From: Mycobacterium sp. MBM
GTDB taxonomy: Bacteria > Actinomycetota > Actinomycetes > Mycobacteriales > Mycobacteriaceae
Length of the DNA stretch: 64,000 bases
Direction of reading: 5' to 3'
NCBI GenBank assembly: GCA_021648845.1
Contig: JAKJHY010000004.1
Span: 62,001 to 126,000 of the forward strand
A program made the position numbers and the translations under genes. Of the stretch, positions 55,872 through 64,000 are shown piece by piece; the stretch's first letter is position 1, and every line of letters starts with the position of its first letter. Under the pieces are notes generated by a model. It was not told the origin of the DNA, did no database searches, and saw only the letters and a program-made list of their open reading frames with translations.

Positions 55872-57782
55872 TCAGCCCTTCCGCTCGGGGTGCTCGGCCA
55901 ATTGATCGTCGGTGTAGTACTTCTCCAGCTCGGAGAGCTCGAAGGTGGCCAGCAGATCGGGGCGCATTACCGGCTGCTGTTCGGCCTCGACGGTGATATC
56001 CGGGACCACCTGGTGGTCGCCGGGGACCGTCCGGCAGACCAGCAGCTTGTTGCGCCAGTGCGAATCCATCTGGGGGAAGTCATCGCGGGTGTGTCCGCCC
56101 CTGCTCTCGGTGCGCGCCAGCGCGGCCTTGGCCACGCATTCGCTGACCAGCAGCATGTTGCGCATGTCGATGGCCAGGTGCCAGCCCGGGTTGAACACCC
56201 GGCCGCCCTCTACGACGACGTTGGCGTAGCGCGCCTTGAGCTCGTCGATCTTGACCAGCGCCTCCTGCAGCTCACCTTCCTTGCGGATGATGCCGGCCAG
56301 GTCGTTCATCGACTGCTGTAACTCGGCATGCAAGGTGTACGGGTTCTCCGCGTTGGCCTTCGGGGTGAACGGATCCAGGGCCAGCTGGGTGGCCGCCGCC
56401 AGCGCATCCTCGGTGACCGTGGGGCGTTCGGCGAGCCCCCGCACGTAGTCGGAGGCGCCGAGTCCGGCCCGGCGGCCGAACACCAGAAGGTCCGACAGCG
56501 AGTTGCCGCCGAGGCGGTTGGAGCCGTGCATGCCGCCCGAGCATTCCCCGGCGGCGAACAGACCCGGGGTTGCCGCCCCGCCGCTGTCCGGGTCGACCTC
56601 GATACCGCCCATCACGTAGTGACAGGTCGGGCCGACCTCCATCTCGTCCTTGGTGATGTCGACCTCGGCCAGCTCGATGAACTGGTGATACATCGAGGGC
56701 AACCGCCGTTTGATCTCCTCGGCGGGCATCCGGGACGCGATGTCGAGGTAGACGCCGCCGTGCGGGGATCCGCGGCCGGCCTTGACCTCTTCGTTGATCG
56801 CACGGGCCACCTCGTCGCGGGGTAGCAGGTCAGGGGTGCGGCGCGCGGAGTCGTTGTCCTTGAGCCACTGATCGGCTTCTTCCTCGGTCTCGGCGTACTG
56901 GCCTTTGAAGACGTCCGGGATGTAGTCGAACATGAACCGTTTGCCCTCGGAGTTCTTCAGCACCCCGCCGTCACCGCGGACGCCCTCGGTGACGAGGATG
57001 CCCTTCACCGACAGCGGCCAGACCATCCCGGTCGGGTGGAATTGGATGAACTCCATGTTGATCAGCCCCGACCCGGCGCGCAACGCGAGGGCGTGGCCGT
57101 CGCCGGTGTACTCCCAGGAGTTCGACGACACCTTGAAGGACTTGCCGATGCCGCCGGTGGCGAGCACCACTGCCGGAGCCTCGAACAGGATGAACTCGCC
57201 GGTCTCGCGCCAGTAGCCGAACGCGCCCGCGACCCGTCCGTTGTCCAGGATCAGCTCGGTGATCGAGCATTCGTGGAAGACCTTGATGCGGGCCTCGTAG
57301 TCGCCGAGTTCGGCCTTGTCCTCCTGCTGCAGGGACACGATCTTCTGCTGCAGGGTGCGGATGATCTCCAAGCCGGTCCGGTCGCCGACGTGCGCGAGCC
57401 GAGGATAGGTGTGACCGCCGAAGTTGCGCTGGCTGATCCGACCGTCCTTGGTGCGATCGAACAGCGCCCCATAGGTTTCCAGCTCCCACACCCGGTCGGG
57501 TGCCTCCTGGGCGTGCAGTTCGGCCATCCGCCAGTTGTTCAGGAACTTGCCGCCGCGCATGGTGTCGCCGAAGTGCACCTGCCAGCTGTCCTTGGTGTTG
57601 ACATTGCGCATCGCCGCCGCGCAGCCGCCCTCGGCCATCACGGTGTGCGCCTTGCCGAACAACGACTTGGTCACCACCGCCACCCGCAGGCCGCGTTCGC
57701 GGGCCTCGATCACCGCGCGCAATCCGGCCCCACCGGCACCGATCACCACGACGTCGTAGGTGTGCCGTTCCAGGTCACCCAT
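55872..57782 (-). CDS. sdhA: Succinate dehydrogenase flavoprotein subunit (Sdh1)
   Basis: A 636-residue flavoprotein. The dinucleotide motif is VVVIGAGGAGLRAVIEA; the covalent FAD His is in AHTVMAEGGCAAA; active-site motifs are QFHPTG, TEGVRGDGG and HGSNRLGGNSLSDL. It corresponds to Rv0248c. The ATG at 57782 has AGGA 9 bases upstream; an in-frame TTG 3 bases before it is less likely. The membrane anchor gene ends 33 bases upstream. Together with the iron-sulfur subunit it oxidises succinate and feeds menaquinone. Confidence 0.95.
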   Translation of the reverse strand: MGDLERHTYDVVVIGAGGAGLRAVIEARERGLRVAVVTKSLFGKAHTVMAEGGCAAAMRNVNTKDSWQVHFGDTMRGGKFLNNWRMAELHAQEAPDRVWELETYGALFDRTKDGRISQRNFGGHTYPRLAHVGDRTGLEIIRTLQQKIVSLQQEDKAELGDYEARIKVFHECSITELILDNGRVAGAFGYWRETGEFILFEAPAVVLATGGIGKSFKVSSNSWEYTGDGHALALRAGSGLINMEFIQFHPTGMVWPLSVKGILVTEGVRGDGGVLKNSEGKRFMFDYIPDVFKGQYAETEEEADQWLKDNDSARRTPDLLPRDEVARAINEEVKAGRGSPHGGVYLDIASRMPAEEIKRRLPSMYHQFIELAEVDITKDEMEVGPTCHYVMGGIEVDPDSGGAATPGLFAAGECSGGMHGSNRLGGNSLSDLLVFGRRAGLGASDYVRGLAERPTVTEDALAAATQLALDPFTPKANAENPYTLHAELQQSMNDLAGIIRKEGELQEALVKIDELKARYANVVVEGGRVFNPGWHLAIDMRNMLLVSECVAKAALARTESRGGHTRDDFPQMDSHWRNKLLVCRTVPGDHQVVPDITVEAEQQPVMRPDLLATFELSELEKYYTDDQLAEHPERKG

Positions 57783-57815
57783 CAAGAAATCCTCACTATT
57801 TCGTCAAACAAATTG

Positions 57816-58655
57816 TCAGCCAATGAATCTCAGGTCGCTGAACCAGCCGGCGGCCAGTGCCATGATGTAGAAGTCGGTGAACATCAAGGTGCCCAGGGTG
57901 ACCCAGGCGTACAGCTTGTGCCGGGTGTTCAGTCTGCTGATCTGGGTCCACATCCAGTACCGGACCGGGTGCTTGGAGAAGTGTTTGAGGCGACCACCCG
58001 CGACGTGCCGGCAGGAGTGACACGACAGGGTGTACACCCAGAGCATCACGACGTTGACGACCAAGACGATGTTGCCGAGCCCGAAACCGAATCCGCTCGG
58101 CGATCGGAACGCGAGGATGGCGTCGTAGGTGTTGATCACCGAGATGATGGCCGCGATATAGAAGAAATACCGATGGGTGTTCTGGATGATCAGCGGGAAG
58201 CGGGTCTCACCGGTGTATTTGGCGTGCGGCTCGGCTACCGCGCAGGCCGTCGGCGACTGCCACACCGACCGGTAGTAGGCGCCGCGGTAGTAGTAGCAGG
58301 TCAGCCGGAACAGCAACAGGAACGGCAGCGACACTGCTGCGTAGGGCAGCCACCAGACGTCCGGGAGGAATTGGCCGAAGTGGCTGGCCTCGGGAATGCA
58401 ACCGGACTGGGTCGCCTCGTTCCACCTCACGACACACGGTGAGTAGAACGGTGTCAGGTAGTGGTAGTCGGCGACCCAGTAGTTGTTCTGCAGGAACGCA
58501 CGCACCGTCGCGTAGATGACGAACGCCGCGAAGCCGAGGTCGGTGACAAGCGGCGACTTCCACCACGCATCGGTACGTAGCGTGCGCTGCTTGATTCTTG
58601 CTCTGGTGGGTGAGAAGACGCCGGTGCCTTGAGGGTTCGAGGTCGGTGCGCTCAC
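57816..58655 (-). CDS. Sdh1 membrane anchor subunit (Rv0249c type)
   Basis: A 279-residue membrane protein with five hydrophobic helices. His residues that could hold haem include HRYFFYIAAI and SCHSCRHVAGG, which also has a CxxC pair. It corresponds to Rv0249c, the single-chain anchor of mycobacterial Sdh1 (unlike the split SdhC/SdhD of Sdh2). The GTG at 58655 is preceded by AGAGGAA. It is the second gene of the operon. Confidence 0.9.
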   Translation of the reverse strand: MSAPTSNPQGTGVFSPTRARIKQRTLRTDAWWKSPLVTDLGFAAFVIYATVRAFLQNNYWVADYHYLTPFYSPCVVRWNEATQSGCIPEASHFGQFLPDVWWLPYAAVSLPFLLLFRLTCYYYRGAYYRSVWQSPTACAVAEPHAKYTGETRFPLIIQNTHRYFFYIAAIISVINTYDAILAFRSPSGFGFGLGNIVLVVNVVMLWVYTLSCHSCRHVAGGRLKHFSKHPVRYWMWTQISRLNTRHKLYAWVTLGTLMFTDFYIMALAAGWFSDLRFIG

Positions 58656-58703
58656 TGAGTTCCTCTTCTTCTGTTGTGTCGGGGTGGTGAAACCCCGGGC
58701 GGT

Positions 58704-58997
58704 CTAGCGGCTGCCGCCGAGACCCTCGTCATCGACTCCCTGCCAGAAGTCCCTGGCGTAGTCGGTGTCGGGGATGGAGACCTTCTCGGTGGGGCGGGAC
58801 TGCGCGGGGGCTCCACGCATCTCCAGTTCCGCGGCGTCGATGTCCAACCGATCGATATCGTTGAGCATGCGTTCGGCGTCGTTGACGATGCGGCGCATCG
58901 CCGGGGAGTCGCCGTAGCGGGCCCGCAGCGATGTGACGCAGCGGCGAAGGTTGCCGATCAGTTCGTGCAGTTCGGCGAGTTCGGTCGTGGTGGACAA
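58704..58997 (-). CDS. Rv0250c-type conserved protein
   Basis: A 97-residue acidic, helical protein (TTTELAELHELIGNLRRCVT at the N-terminus, MLNDIDRLDIDAAELEM in the middle). It matches Rv0250c, the first gene of the Sdh1 operon; structural work on mycobacterial Sdh1 has included a small accessory subunit, and this could be it. I infer an Sdh1 accessory subunit from context. The TTG at 58997 is chosen because AAGGAGGT lies 6 bases upstream. It is divergent from the PEP mutase-like gene across 127 bases. Confidence 0.85.
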   Translation of the reverse strand: MSTTTELAELHELIGNLRRCVTSLRARYGDSPAMRRIVNDAERMLNDIDRLDIDAAELEMRGAPAQSRPTEKVSIPDTDYARDFWQGVDDEGLGGSR

Positions 58998-59124
58998 GGG
59001 TGACCTCCTTGGGCTGAAGGGTGTCAAGGATCACATTACGCATTTGATGTTAGCCATTACACCGGAGTTGAGAGTGAGACAGATCACGTCTCGATCAGGA
59101 AATCACCCAGGAAAGGGATCTGCG

Positions 59125-59883
59125 ATGTCCAACGAAGAGCTCCAGCGCAAGGCAGCCGCACTACTCGGGTTGCATCGTCCCGGCGACCCCGTGGTGCTGC
59201 CGACGGTATGGGATGCGTGGTCGGCGAAAGCCGTGGTGGACGCGGGTTTCACGGCGCTGACGGTGGGCAGCCACCCGGTGGCCGACTCGCTGGGCAAACC
59301 GGACGGCGAGGGGATGGGTTACGACGACCTGCTGACCCGGGTCGGGCAGATCACCGCGGCGGTCGACGTGCCGATCTCGGTGGATATCGAGTCGGGGTAC
59401 GGCGAGTCGGCGGGCCGGCTGATCGACGGGCTGCTCGCCGCCGGTGCGGTGGGGCTCAACATCGAGGACACCGTGCACTCCGAGGGCGGCCGTATCCGCT
59501 CCGACGAGGATCACGCCGCACTGGTCGGTGAGCTTCGTAAGGCCGCGGACGCGGCCGGCGTCCACGTGGTCATCAACGCGCGCACCGATCTCTTCCTGCG
59601 CCAGGTGGGCGACGAGTCCGACCGAGTCGACCGGGCGGTGCACAAGCTGAAACTGGCCGCCGCGGCCGGGGCGGACAGCCTCTACCCCGTCGGTCGCCAC
59701 GACGACGACACCTATCGACGGCTGGCCGAGGAACTTCCGCTGCCGATCAACGCCATCGCGCTGCCGGGCAAGGATGACCCGTCGAGCTTCGCCCCCCTCG
59801 GCGTGGGCCGGATCAGCTTCGGACCGTTCCTGCAGGGCGCGCTGACCGAGCACATCACCGCGCTGGTCACCCCCTGGAGATGA
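59125..59883 (+). CDS. Isocitrate lyase/PEP mutase family enzyme
   Basis: A 252-residue TIM-barrel protein of the ICL/PEPM superfamily. Motifs: VLPTVWDAWSAKAVVDAGF, ISVDIESGYGES with the metal-binding Asp, LNIEDTVHSEGGRIRS and VVINARTDLFL. The family includes 2-methylisocitrate lyase, PEP mutase and oxaloacetate hydrolases; the KKCGH motif of isocitrate lyase is absent, so that activity is unlikely. GGAAAGGG precedes the ATG. It is divergent from the Sdh1 operon and ends 31 bases before the convergent repeat protein. Confidence 0.88.
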   Translation: MSNEELQRKAAALLGLHRPGDPVVLPTVWDAWSAKAVVDAGFTALTVGSHPVADSLGKPDGEGMGYDDLLTRVGQITAAVDVPISVDIESGYGESAGRLIDGLLAAGAVGLNIEDTVHSEGGRIRSDEDHAALVGELRKAADAAGVHVVINARTDLFLRQVGDESDRVDRAVHKLKLAAAAGADSLYPVGRHDDDTYRRLAEELPLPINAIALPGKDDPSSFAPLGVGRISFGPFLQGALTEHITALVTPWR

Positions 59884-59914
59884 TGGCTGCGTGGGGGGCG
59901 GTACTTCGGCCGGT

Positions 59915-62900
59915 CTAGAGGACGAGCGTTCCGCGGAACTTGGCGAGGTCGGACTTGATCAACAGGAACCACGGGGTGTTGACCGACGCCGAATCGAATT
60001 TCTTTCCGATGTTGATATAGGTCTGCGGATCGGCATGGAGGTCGGCACCTCCCTTTCCGGTGTCGGCATCGGTGAGGTAGATATGCCCGAGGGCGTCATG
60101 GGCAATGCGATGCAAATACTCGTTGAAGGCGTCGAACTCGGGTACCGGATCACCATGGGCCCGGATGAAGATCGAGTGATAGGCGTTCGGGTTGGATGTC
60201 GGAGCCGTATTGATCGGCGAGCCGAAGGCAACCACAGTGGTGACCTTGCCTGCCAACCCCTTCGTCGCCCAGTCGGCCGCCAGATTCTGCGCGTCCAAGC
60301 CGCCCTGGCTGTAGCCGACCAACATCACCTCGGTGTCCGGCGGCAGGTTGGCCAGTTTGTCCTTGATCTCAGCGACGACCTTGCTGTCGGTCAGACCGAT
60401 GTACTGGGCGATGTTGCGTGTCCAATAGCGGTCTCCGGTGGGGTCGAAATGGGTGCCGCCCAGATAGACGATCAGCTTCGACTTCTGGTCGACATTGCTG
60501 TTGACGACCTGCGTCGCGACCCCGGTCTTGCTCCAGGGCCAGTCGGTGAGGCGGCGCAGTTCGGCATACAGGTCGGCGGTCGACGCCGGTGCCTGCGCGG
60601 CGATCCCGGGCTTGCCGGTGTCGATGACGTAGAGGTTGTTGGTGGCCGGGTCGGCGACGTACAGTCGGCTGCCGTCGGTGCTCAGCGTCATGCTGGTGGG
60701 CAGGAAGCCGACGTCTATCGACGCCTTGATCAACGTGTTTGATCCGGCATCGTAGGTGGAGAGCACCGAACGGCCGCCCTTGGCGTCGACCACGGTGCTG
60801 ACGACGAAGATCCGGCTGCCGTCGGGGGTGATGGTCATCAGGGTCGGATTGCCGCCGTAATCTGCGTTGGCGACAACGGTTCTGGTGGCGGTATCGATGA
60901 CGCCCAGACGTCCGGTGGCCATGGCGACGTACAGCCGCCGGCCGTCCGGGCTCAAGGCCATCTCGGCGGCGTAGTTGTTGCCGGGCACGGAGATCGGGGC
61001 CAGTACGGCCGGAACGGTCGCGGTGGTATCCAGCACCTGCACCTTGGTACTCGTGATGCTGCCCAGATACATCCGCGAGCCGTCCGAGCTGATCTGGACC
61101 TCGTCGAAGGCGCCCACCGAGATCGTGCCGGTGACCGTGCGCGAGTTGGTGTCGATGACGGACACGTACCCGCTCAGCCCGTCGAGGACGTACAGTCGTC
61201 GGCTGTCCGGGCTGACGATGAGTTGGCGGGGCACGATGGAAACTGGAATCGGGGACCCGATAACGGTTTTGGCATTGGCGTCCAGCACCGAGACGCTCTT
61301 GAGTTCATATCCACCGTAGCCGTAGTAGTGGGCCACGTAGACCCGGGTGCTGTCCGGGCTGGCGACCACATCGCGCGGTCCGAGGGCGACCGGGATGGTG
61401 GCGACCACCGAGTTGTTCGCAGTATCGACCACCCGCACGGCATCGTTGTTGTCCGAGATGTACAGGTAGCGGCCGTTGGGGATCAGTGCGGCGCCGCCGA
61501 CGTCGAAGCTGATCTGCAATGGTGCGCCGACCAACGTGTTGTATCTGGTGTCGAGTACTGACAGTGACAGATAGGAGGAACCGGATAGCGTCCGATTGGC
61601 GTTGAGCGTGTAGGCGTAATAGCTGCTCGGGTTGGTGATCGTGTAGTACGGGTTATGTACGTCATAGGGTGTGGAGTAACCCGAGACCGTGGCTTCCAGC
61701 GTCGGCGGAACGGGGGCCTGGGCGGCCGGAGCCACGTTCACCGTCACGGTCGACGACGTGGTGACACCGCGGGTGTTGGTGGCGTTCACGGTGAAGGTGT
61801 CGGTGACCGGGGCGGTGGCCGCGTACCGGCGGGCCGCCGCCGTGGGTGTGTATACGTAGCTCCCGTCCGCCTTGACGGTGACCGTGCCGAGTGCCGGCTT
61901 CTGCGCCACCGTGAAGGTCAGCTTGCCGGTATCGGTCACCCCGAGTGTGCCCGTGACCGCTCCATTTGTTCCGGTCGTGCCGGGCGGGGGCGCGGTGGGT
62001 GCGACAGGTGCGCCGACCGTGGAGGACAGTGCAATCACCGTCAGGGAACTCAATCCGTCGGGGGCGTATATCTTTGTGCCATCCGGACTTACGGAATGTG
62101 ACAGCAAGGACGATCCGGCCTGCAGCGGAGTTCCGATGATCAGACCGGTTGCGGTGCTGACGGTGACGAGCGAGCCGTCGTTGCCGCCGATGTGCAGGAA
62201 GGCTCCGTCCGGGGTGACGGTGATCGACAACGGATTGATGTTCACGGTGATTGGGCCGCCGACCACGGCGTTGGTTGCGGTGTCGATCACCGTCACCGTT
62301 TTCGAGCTGGCGTTCGTCACGTAAGCACGCGTGCCGGTCGCGTTGACGGCGATGGCGGACGGCAATGTGCCGACGGCGATCGGTGCACCGACCACCGCCC
62401 CGGATCGGGTATCGATGACGGTGACGGTGTTGCTGCCGCCGTTGCTGACGTAGGCGCGAGTACCGTTCGGGGACAGCGCGATACCGGTCGGGAAGGAACC
62501 GACGGTGATGGCTGTGCCGAGCATGGTGCGCGTCGCGGTGTCGACGACCGTGACGGTGTTGCTGGGGCCGTCGGTCACGTAGATCCGGGATCCGTCTGGG
62601 CTGACGACGATGCCGGTGGGGTAGCTGCCGACGGTGACCGCGGGTCCGAACACCTTGTTGGTCACGGTGTTGATGACGGTGACCTTGCCTGTGTTGGAGG
62701 CGGTGTCGATACCGGCGACGTACAGACGTGTTCCGTCGGCGCTGACCGCGAGGGCTTGGGGCAGGGCACCGATCTTGATGGCCGAGCCCACCGTCTTGTT
62801 CGTCGCGGTGTTGACCACCGTGATGGTGCCGTCGTGGTAGTTCGCGACGTACGCGCGGGTGCCGTCGGGTTTGAGGGCCACGGTGCTGGCTCCGTTGCCG

Positions 62901-64000
62901 ACGGTCACGGAGCCGGCGAGGATGGTCTTGGCCGGATCCACCGTGGTGGTCACCGCGACGGTCGCACTGCCGCCGAATGCATCGCTGACGGACACCATGA
63001 ACGTGTCGGTGACGGGGCCGCTGGCCGTCGCCGCGTTCACACGTGCGGTGGCCGTCGGTGTGTAGGTGAAGGTGCCGTCGGTCTTCACCGTGACGGTGCC
63101 CTTGGCGGTGGTGGTGCTGCCGGAGTAGGTCAGCTTGTCGCCGTCCGGGTCGATGGCGGTGATCCGGCCGGTCAGCACGCCGGCACCGTTCGGATCTCCG
63201 ACGGCGGGCGCATTGATCACCGGCGCGCGGTTGGGCACCATCCGCACCGATACGGTCGCGGTGGTGGTGCCGCCGTGACCGTCGGCGACGGTCACCTTGA
63301 AACTGTCGGTCTTGGTGGCCAGGCTCGCCTTCGGCGCCTGTGCCGCGGCGAGGGCGGCCGCACTCGGGGTGTAGGTGAACGTGCCGTCGGCGTTGACGAG
63401 TACCGATCCCTTCTTGGTGGTGACCGGCGCGCTGAAGGTCAGACCGTCACCGTCGGCATCGGTGGCGGTGAGCGCACCGGTCACGACGCCGGTGACCGCG
63501 TGCGCGGGTTGCGCAGAAGTGGTGACCGCAGTGGGCTTTTGGTTGGCGGGGCCGATGGCGACTTTCACCGGCACCTCGACCTCGCCGCCGTGTCCGTCGG
63601 ACACCGTGATGGTGAGGGTGGTCTCACGCTCGGCCGACGTTGCGGCCGCTGCTGCGGCGGCGTGGCGGGCTGCCGCGGTGGGAGTGAAGGTGAACTTGCC
63701 CCTGGCGTCGACGCTCACGGTGCCCTTGTCCGTGCCGGACGTGACGCTGTAGGACAAGGCGTCTTTGTCGCTGTCGGTGCCTTTCACCGTGCCGGTGACC
63801 AGACCGGTCGACGAGTTCGGTTTACCTGTACTGAATTTCGCGGAGGGAACGGAGTTCGCGGGCAGGATGTTCACGGTCACCCATACCGTCGTCACGCCGC
63901 GGCGTCCATCGGAGACCGTGATGGCGAAGCTGTCCGTGGTGTCTGCGCCCGGAACGGATGCGGCGTGGCGGGCGGCGGCGGTCGGGGTGTAGGTGAAGCT
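59915..64000 (-). CDS. Giant repeat protein with Ig-like repeats, YVTN propellers and a C-terminal hydrolase domain (5' end cut)
   Basis: An open frame of at least 1361 residues, still open at the right edge, so the start is missing. Order from the N-terminal side: at least four VCBS/cadherin-like repeats (each with a GTFTYTPTAAAR-like strand then DTF-V-VSDGHGG), a YVTN beta-propeller (repeats like VVSPDGSRIYVTD), another Ig-like repeat, a second propeller (about residues 800-1150), then an alpha/beta hydrolase domain with GYSQGG nucleophile elbow and HGDPVPEF, resembling PE-PPE/cutinase lipases. The composition suggests export to the surface. The hydrolase tail may act on lipids or be tethered by the repeats. 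Coding bias is unusual: Val and Thr rich. Confidence 0.85.
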   Translation of the reverse strand, partial: SFTYTPTAAARHAASVPGADTTDSFAITVSDGRRGVTTVWVTVNILPANSVPSAKFSTGKPNSSTGLVTGTVKGTDSDKDALSYSVTSGTDKGTVSVDARGKFTFTPTAAARHAAAAAAATSAERETTLTITVSDGHGGEVEVPVKVAIGPANQKPTAVTTSAQPAHAVTGVVTGALTATDADGDGLTFSAPVTTKKGSVLVNADGTFTYTPSAAALAAAQAPKASLATKTDSFKVTVADGHGGTTTATVSVRMVPNRAPVINAPAVGDPNGAGVLTGRITAIDPDGDKLTYSGSTTTAKGTVTVKTDGTFTYTPTATARVNAATASGPVTDTFMVSVSDAFGGSATVAVTTTVDPAKTILAGSVTVGNGASTVALKPDGTRAYVANYHDGTITVVNTATNKTVGSAIKIGALPQALAVSADGTRLYVAGIDTASNTGKVTVINTVTNKVFGPAVTVGSYPTGIVVSPDGSRIYVTDGPSNTVTVVDTATRTMLGTAITVGSFPTGIALSPNGTRAYVSNGGSNTVTVIDTRSGAVVGAPIAVGTLPSAIAVNATGTRAYVTNASSKTVTVIDTATNAVVGGPITVNINPLSITVTPDGAFLHIGGNDGSLVTVSTATGLIIGTPLQAGSSLLSHSVSPDGTKIYAPDGLSSLTVIALSSTVGAPVAPTAPPPGTTGTNGAVTGTLGVTDTGKLTFTVAQKPALGTVTVKADGSYVYTPTAAARRYAATAPVTDTFTVNATNTRGVTTSSTVTVNVAPAAQAPVPPTLEATVSGYSTPYDVHNPYYTITNPSSYYAYTLNANRTLSGSSYLSLSVLDTRYNTLVGAPLQISFDVGGAALIPNGRYLYISDNNDAVRVVDTANNSVVATIPVALGPRDVVASPDSTRVYVAHYYGYGGYELKSVSVLDANAKTVIGSPIPVSIVPRQLIVSPDSRRLYVLDGLSGYVSVIDTNSRTVTGTISVGAFDEVQISSDGSRMYLGSITSTKVQVLDTTATVPAVLAPISVPGNNYAAEMALSPDGRRLYVAMATGRLGVIDTATRTVVANADYGGNPTLMTITPDGSRIFVVSTVVDAKGGRSVLSTYDAGSNTLIKASIDVGFLPTSMTLSTDGSRLYVADPATNNLYVIDTGKPGIAAQAPASTADLYAELRRLTDWPWSKTGVATQVVNSNVDQKSKLIVYLGGTHFDPTGDRYWTRNIAQYIGLTDSKVVAEIKDKLANLPPDTEVMLVGYSQGGLDAQNLAADWATKGLAGKVTTVVAFGSPINTAPTSNPNAYHSIFIRAHGDPVPEFDAFNEYLHRIAHDALGHIYLTDADTGKGGADLHADPQTYINIGKKFDSASVNTPWFLLIKSDLAKFRGTLVL

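Noticed and set aside
61000..63990. A DNA tandem repeat or CRISPR-like array at the right end
   Set aside because: The periodicity comes from protein repeats (Ig-like and YVTN) with varied DNA. There are no identical direct repeats with unique spacers.

Overview
The window is high-GC actinobacterial chromosome, almost certainly a mycobacterium of the fast-growing Mycolicibacterium type. The signs are mycobacterial cell-envelope genes (AftD, PgfA, TmaT, MmpL/Pap/FAAL), FabG4, HtdX and FadE5, leaderless promoters, and gene order that matches M. tuberculosis Rv0223c-Rv0228 and Rv0236c-Rv0250c in two collinear stretches. Homologies are recalled from known family sequences; no search was run.

Layout. 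1-4.7 kb: a KstR-type operator, arylamine N-acetyltransferase, two adjacent acyl-CoA dehydrogenase subunits, an AraC-like regulator, a DHFR/RibD-like reductase and a 40-codon small ORF. 4.9-9.2 kb: a FadE5 paralogue, a transglutaminase-like protein and an aldehyde dehydrogenase (Rv0223c). 9.3-15.4 kb: a cell-envelope cluster (methyltransferase, glycosyltransferase, membrane protein, PgfA, TmaT) linked to trehalose monomycolate traffic. 15.5-17.5 kb: a PF10118-type metal-dependent hydrolase overlapping a ferredoxin-type reductase. 17.4-23.7 kb: AftD with its small membrane partner, LpqI and a TetR regulator. 23.7-27.3 kb: HtdX, FabG4 and FadA2, with a small RNA after fadA2.

27.4-54.2 kb departs from the M. 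tuberculosis order. It holds a TDT transporter, an F420-type LLM oxidoreductase, a structured RNA with an intrinsic terminator, a ClgR/PopR-like regulator facing a second ClpP pair (one subunit with Ala in place of the catalytic Ser), fadE5, a DapB-like oxidoreductase, and a complete trehalose polyphleate (TPP) type locus: bimodular Pks, PapA3, MmpL10, PE-PPE hydrolase, Gap and FadD23. In the TPP model FadD23 loads a starter, Pks builds unbranched phleic chains, PapA3 acylates trehalose, MmpL10 exports the intermediate and the PE-PPE enzyme finishes acylation outside.

54.3-59.0 kb returns to the Rv0245-Rv0250c order: flavin reductase, small ORF and the Sdh1 succinate dehydrogenase operon. The window ends with a PEP mutase/isocitrate lyase family enzyme and a very large secreted-type repeat protein (Ig-like repeats, YVTN propellers, alpha/beta hydrolase) cut by the right edge.

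Beyond the genes: a 57-bp palindromic repeat occurs twice in opposite orientation; a second palindromic family also occurs twice; and a palindromic operator TTACT-N5-GTAA is shared by the fabG4/fadA2 and fadE5 promoters. I see no tRNA, rRNA, CRISPR array, insertion sequence or phage gene.
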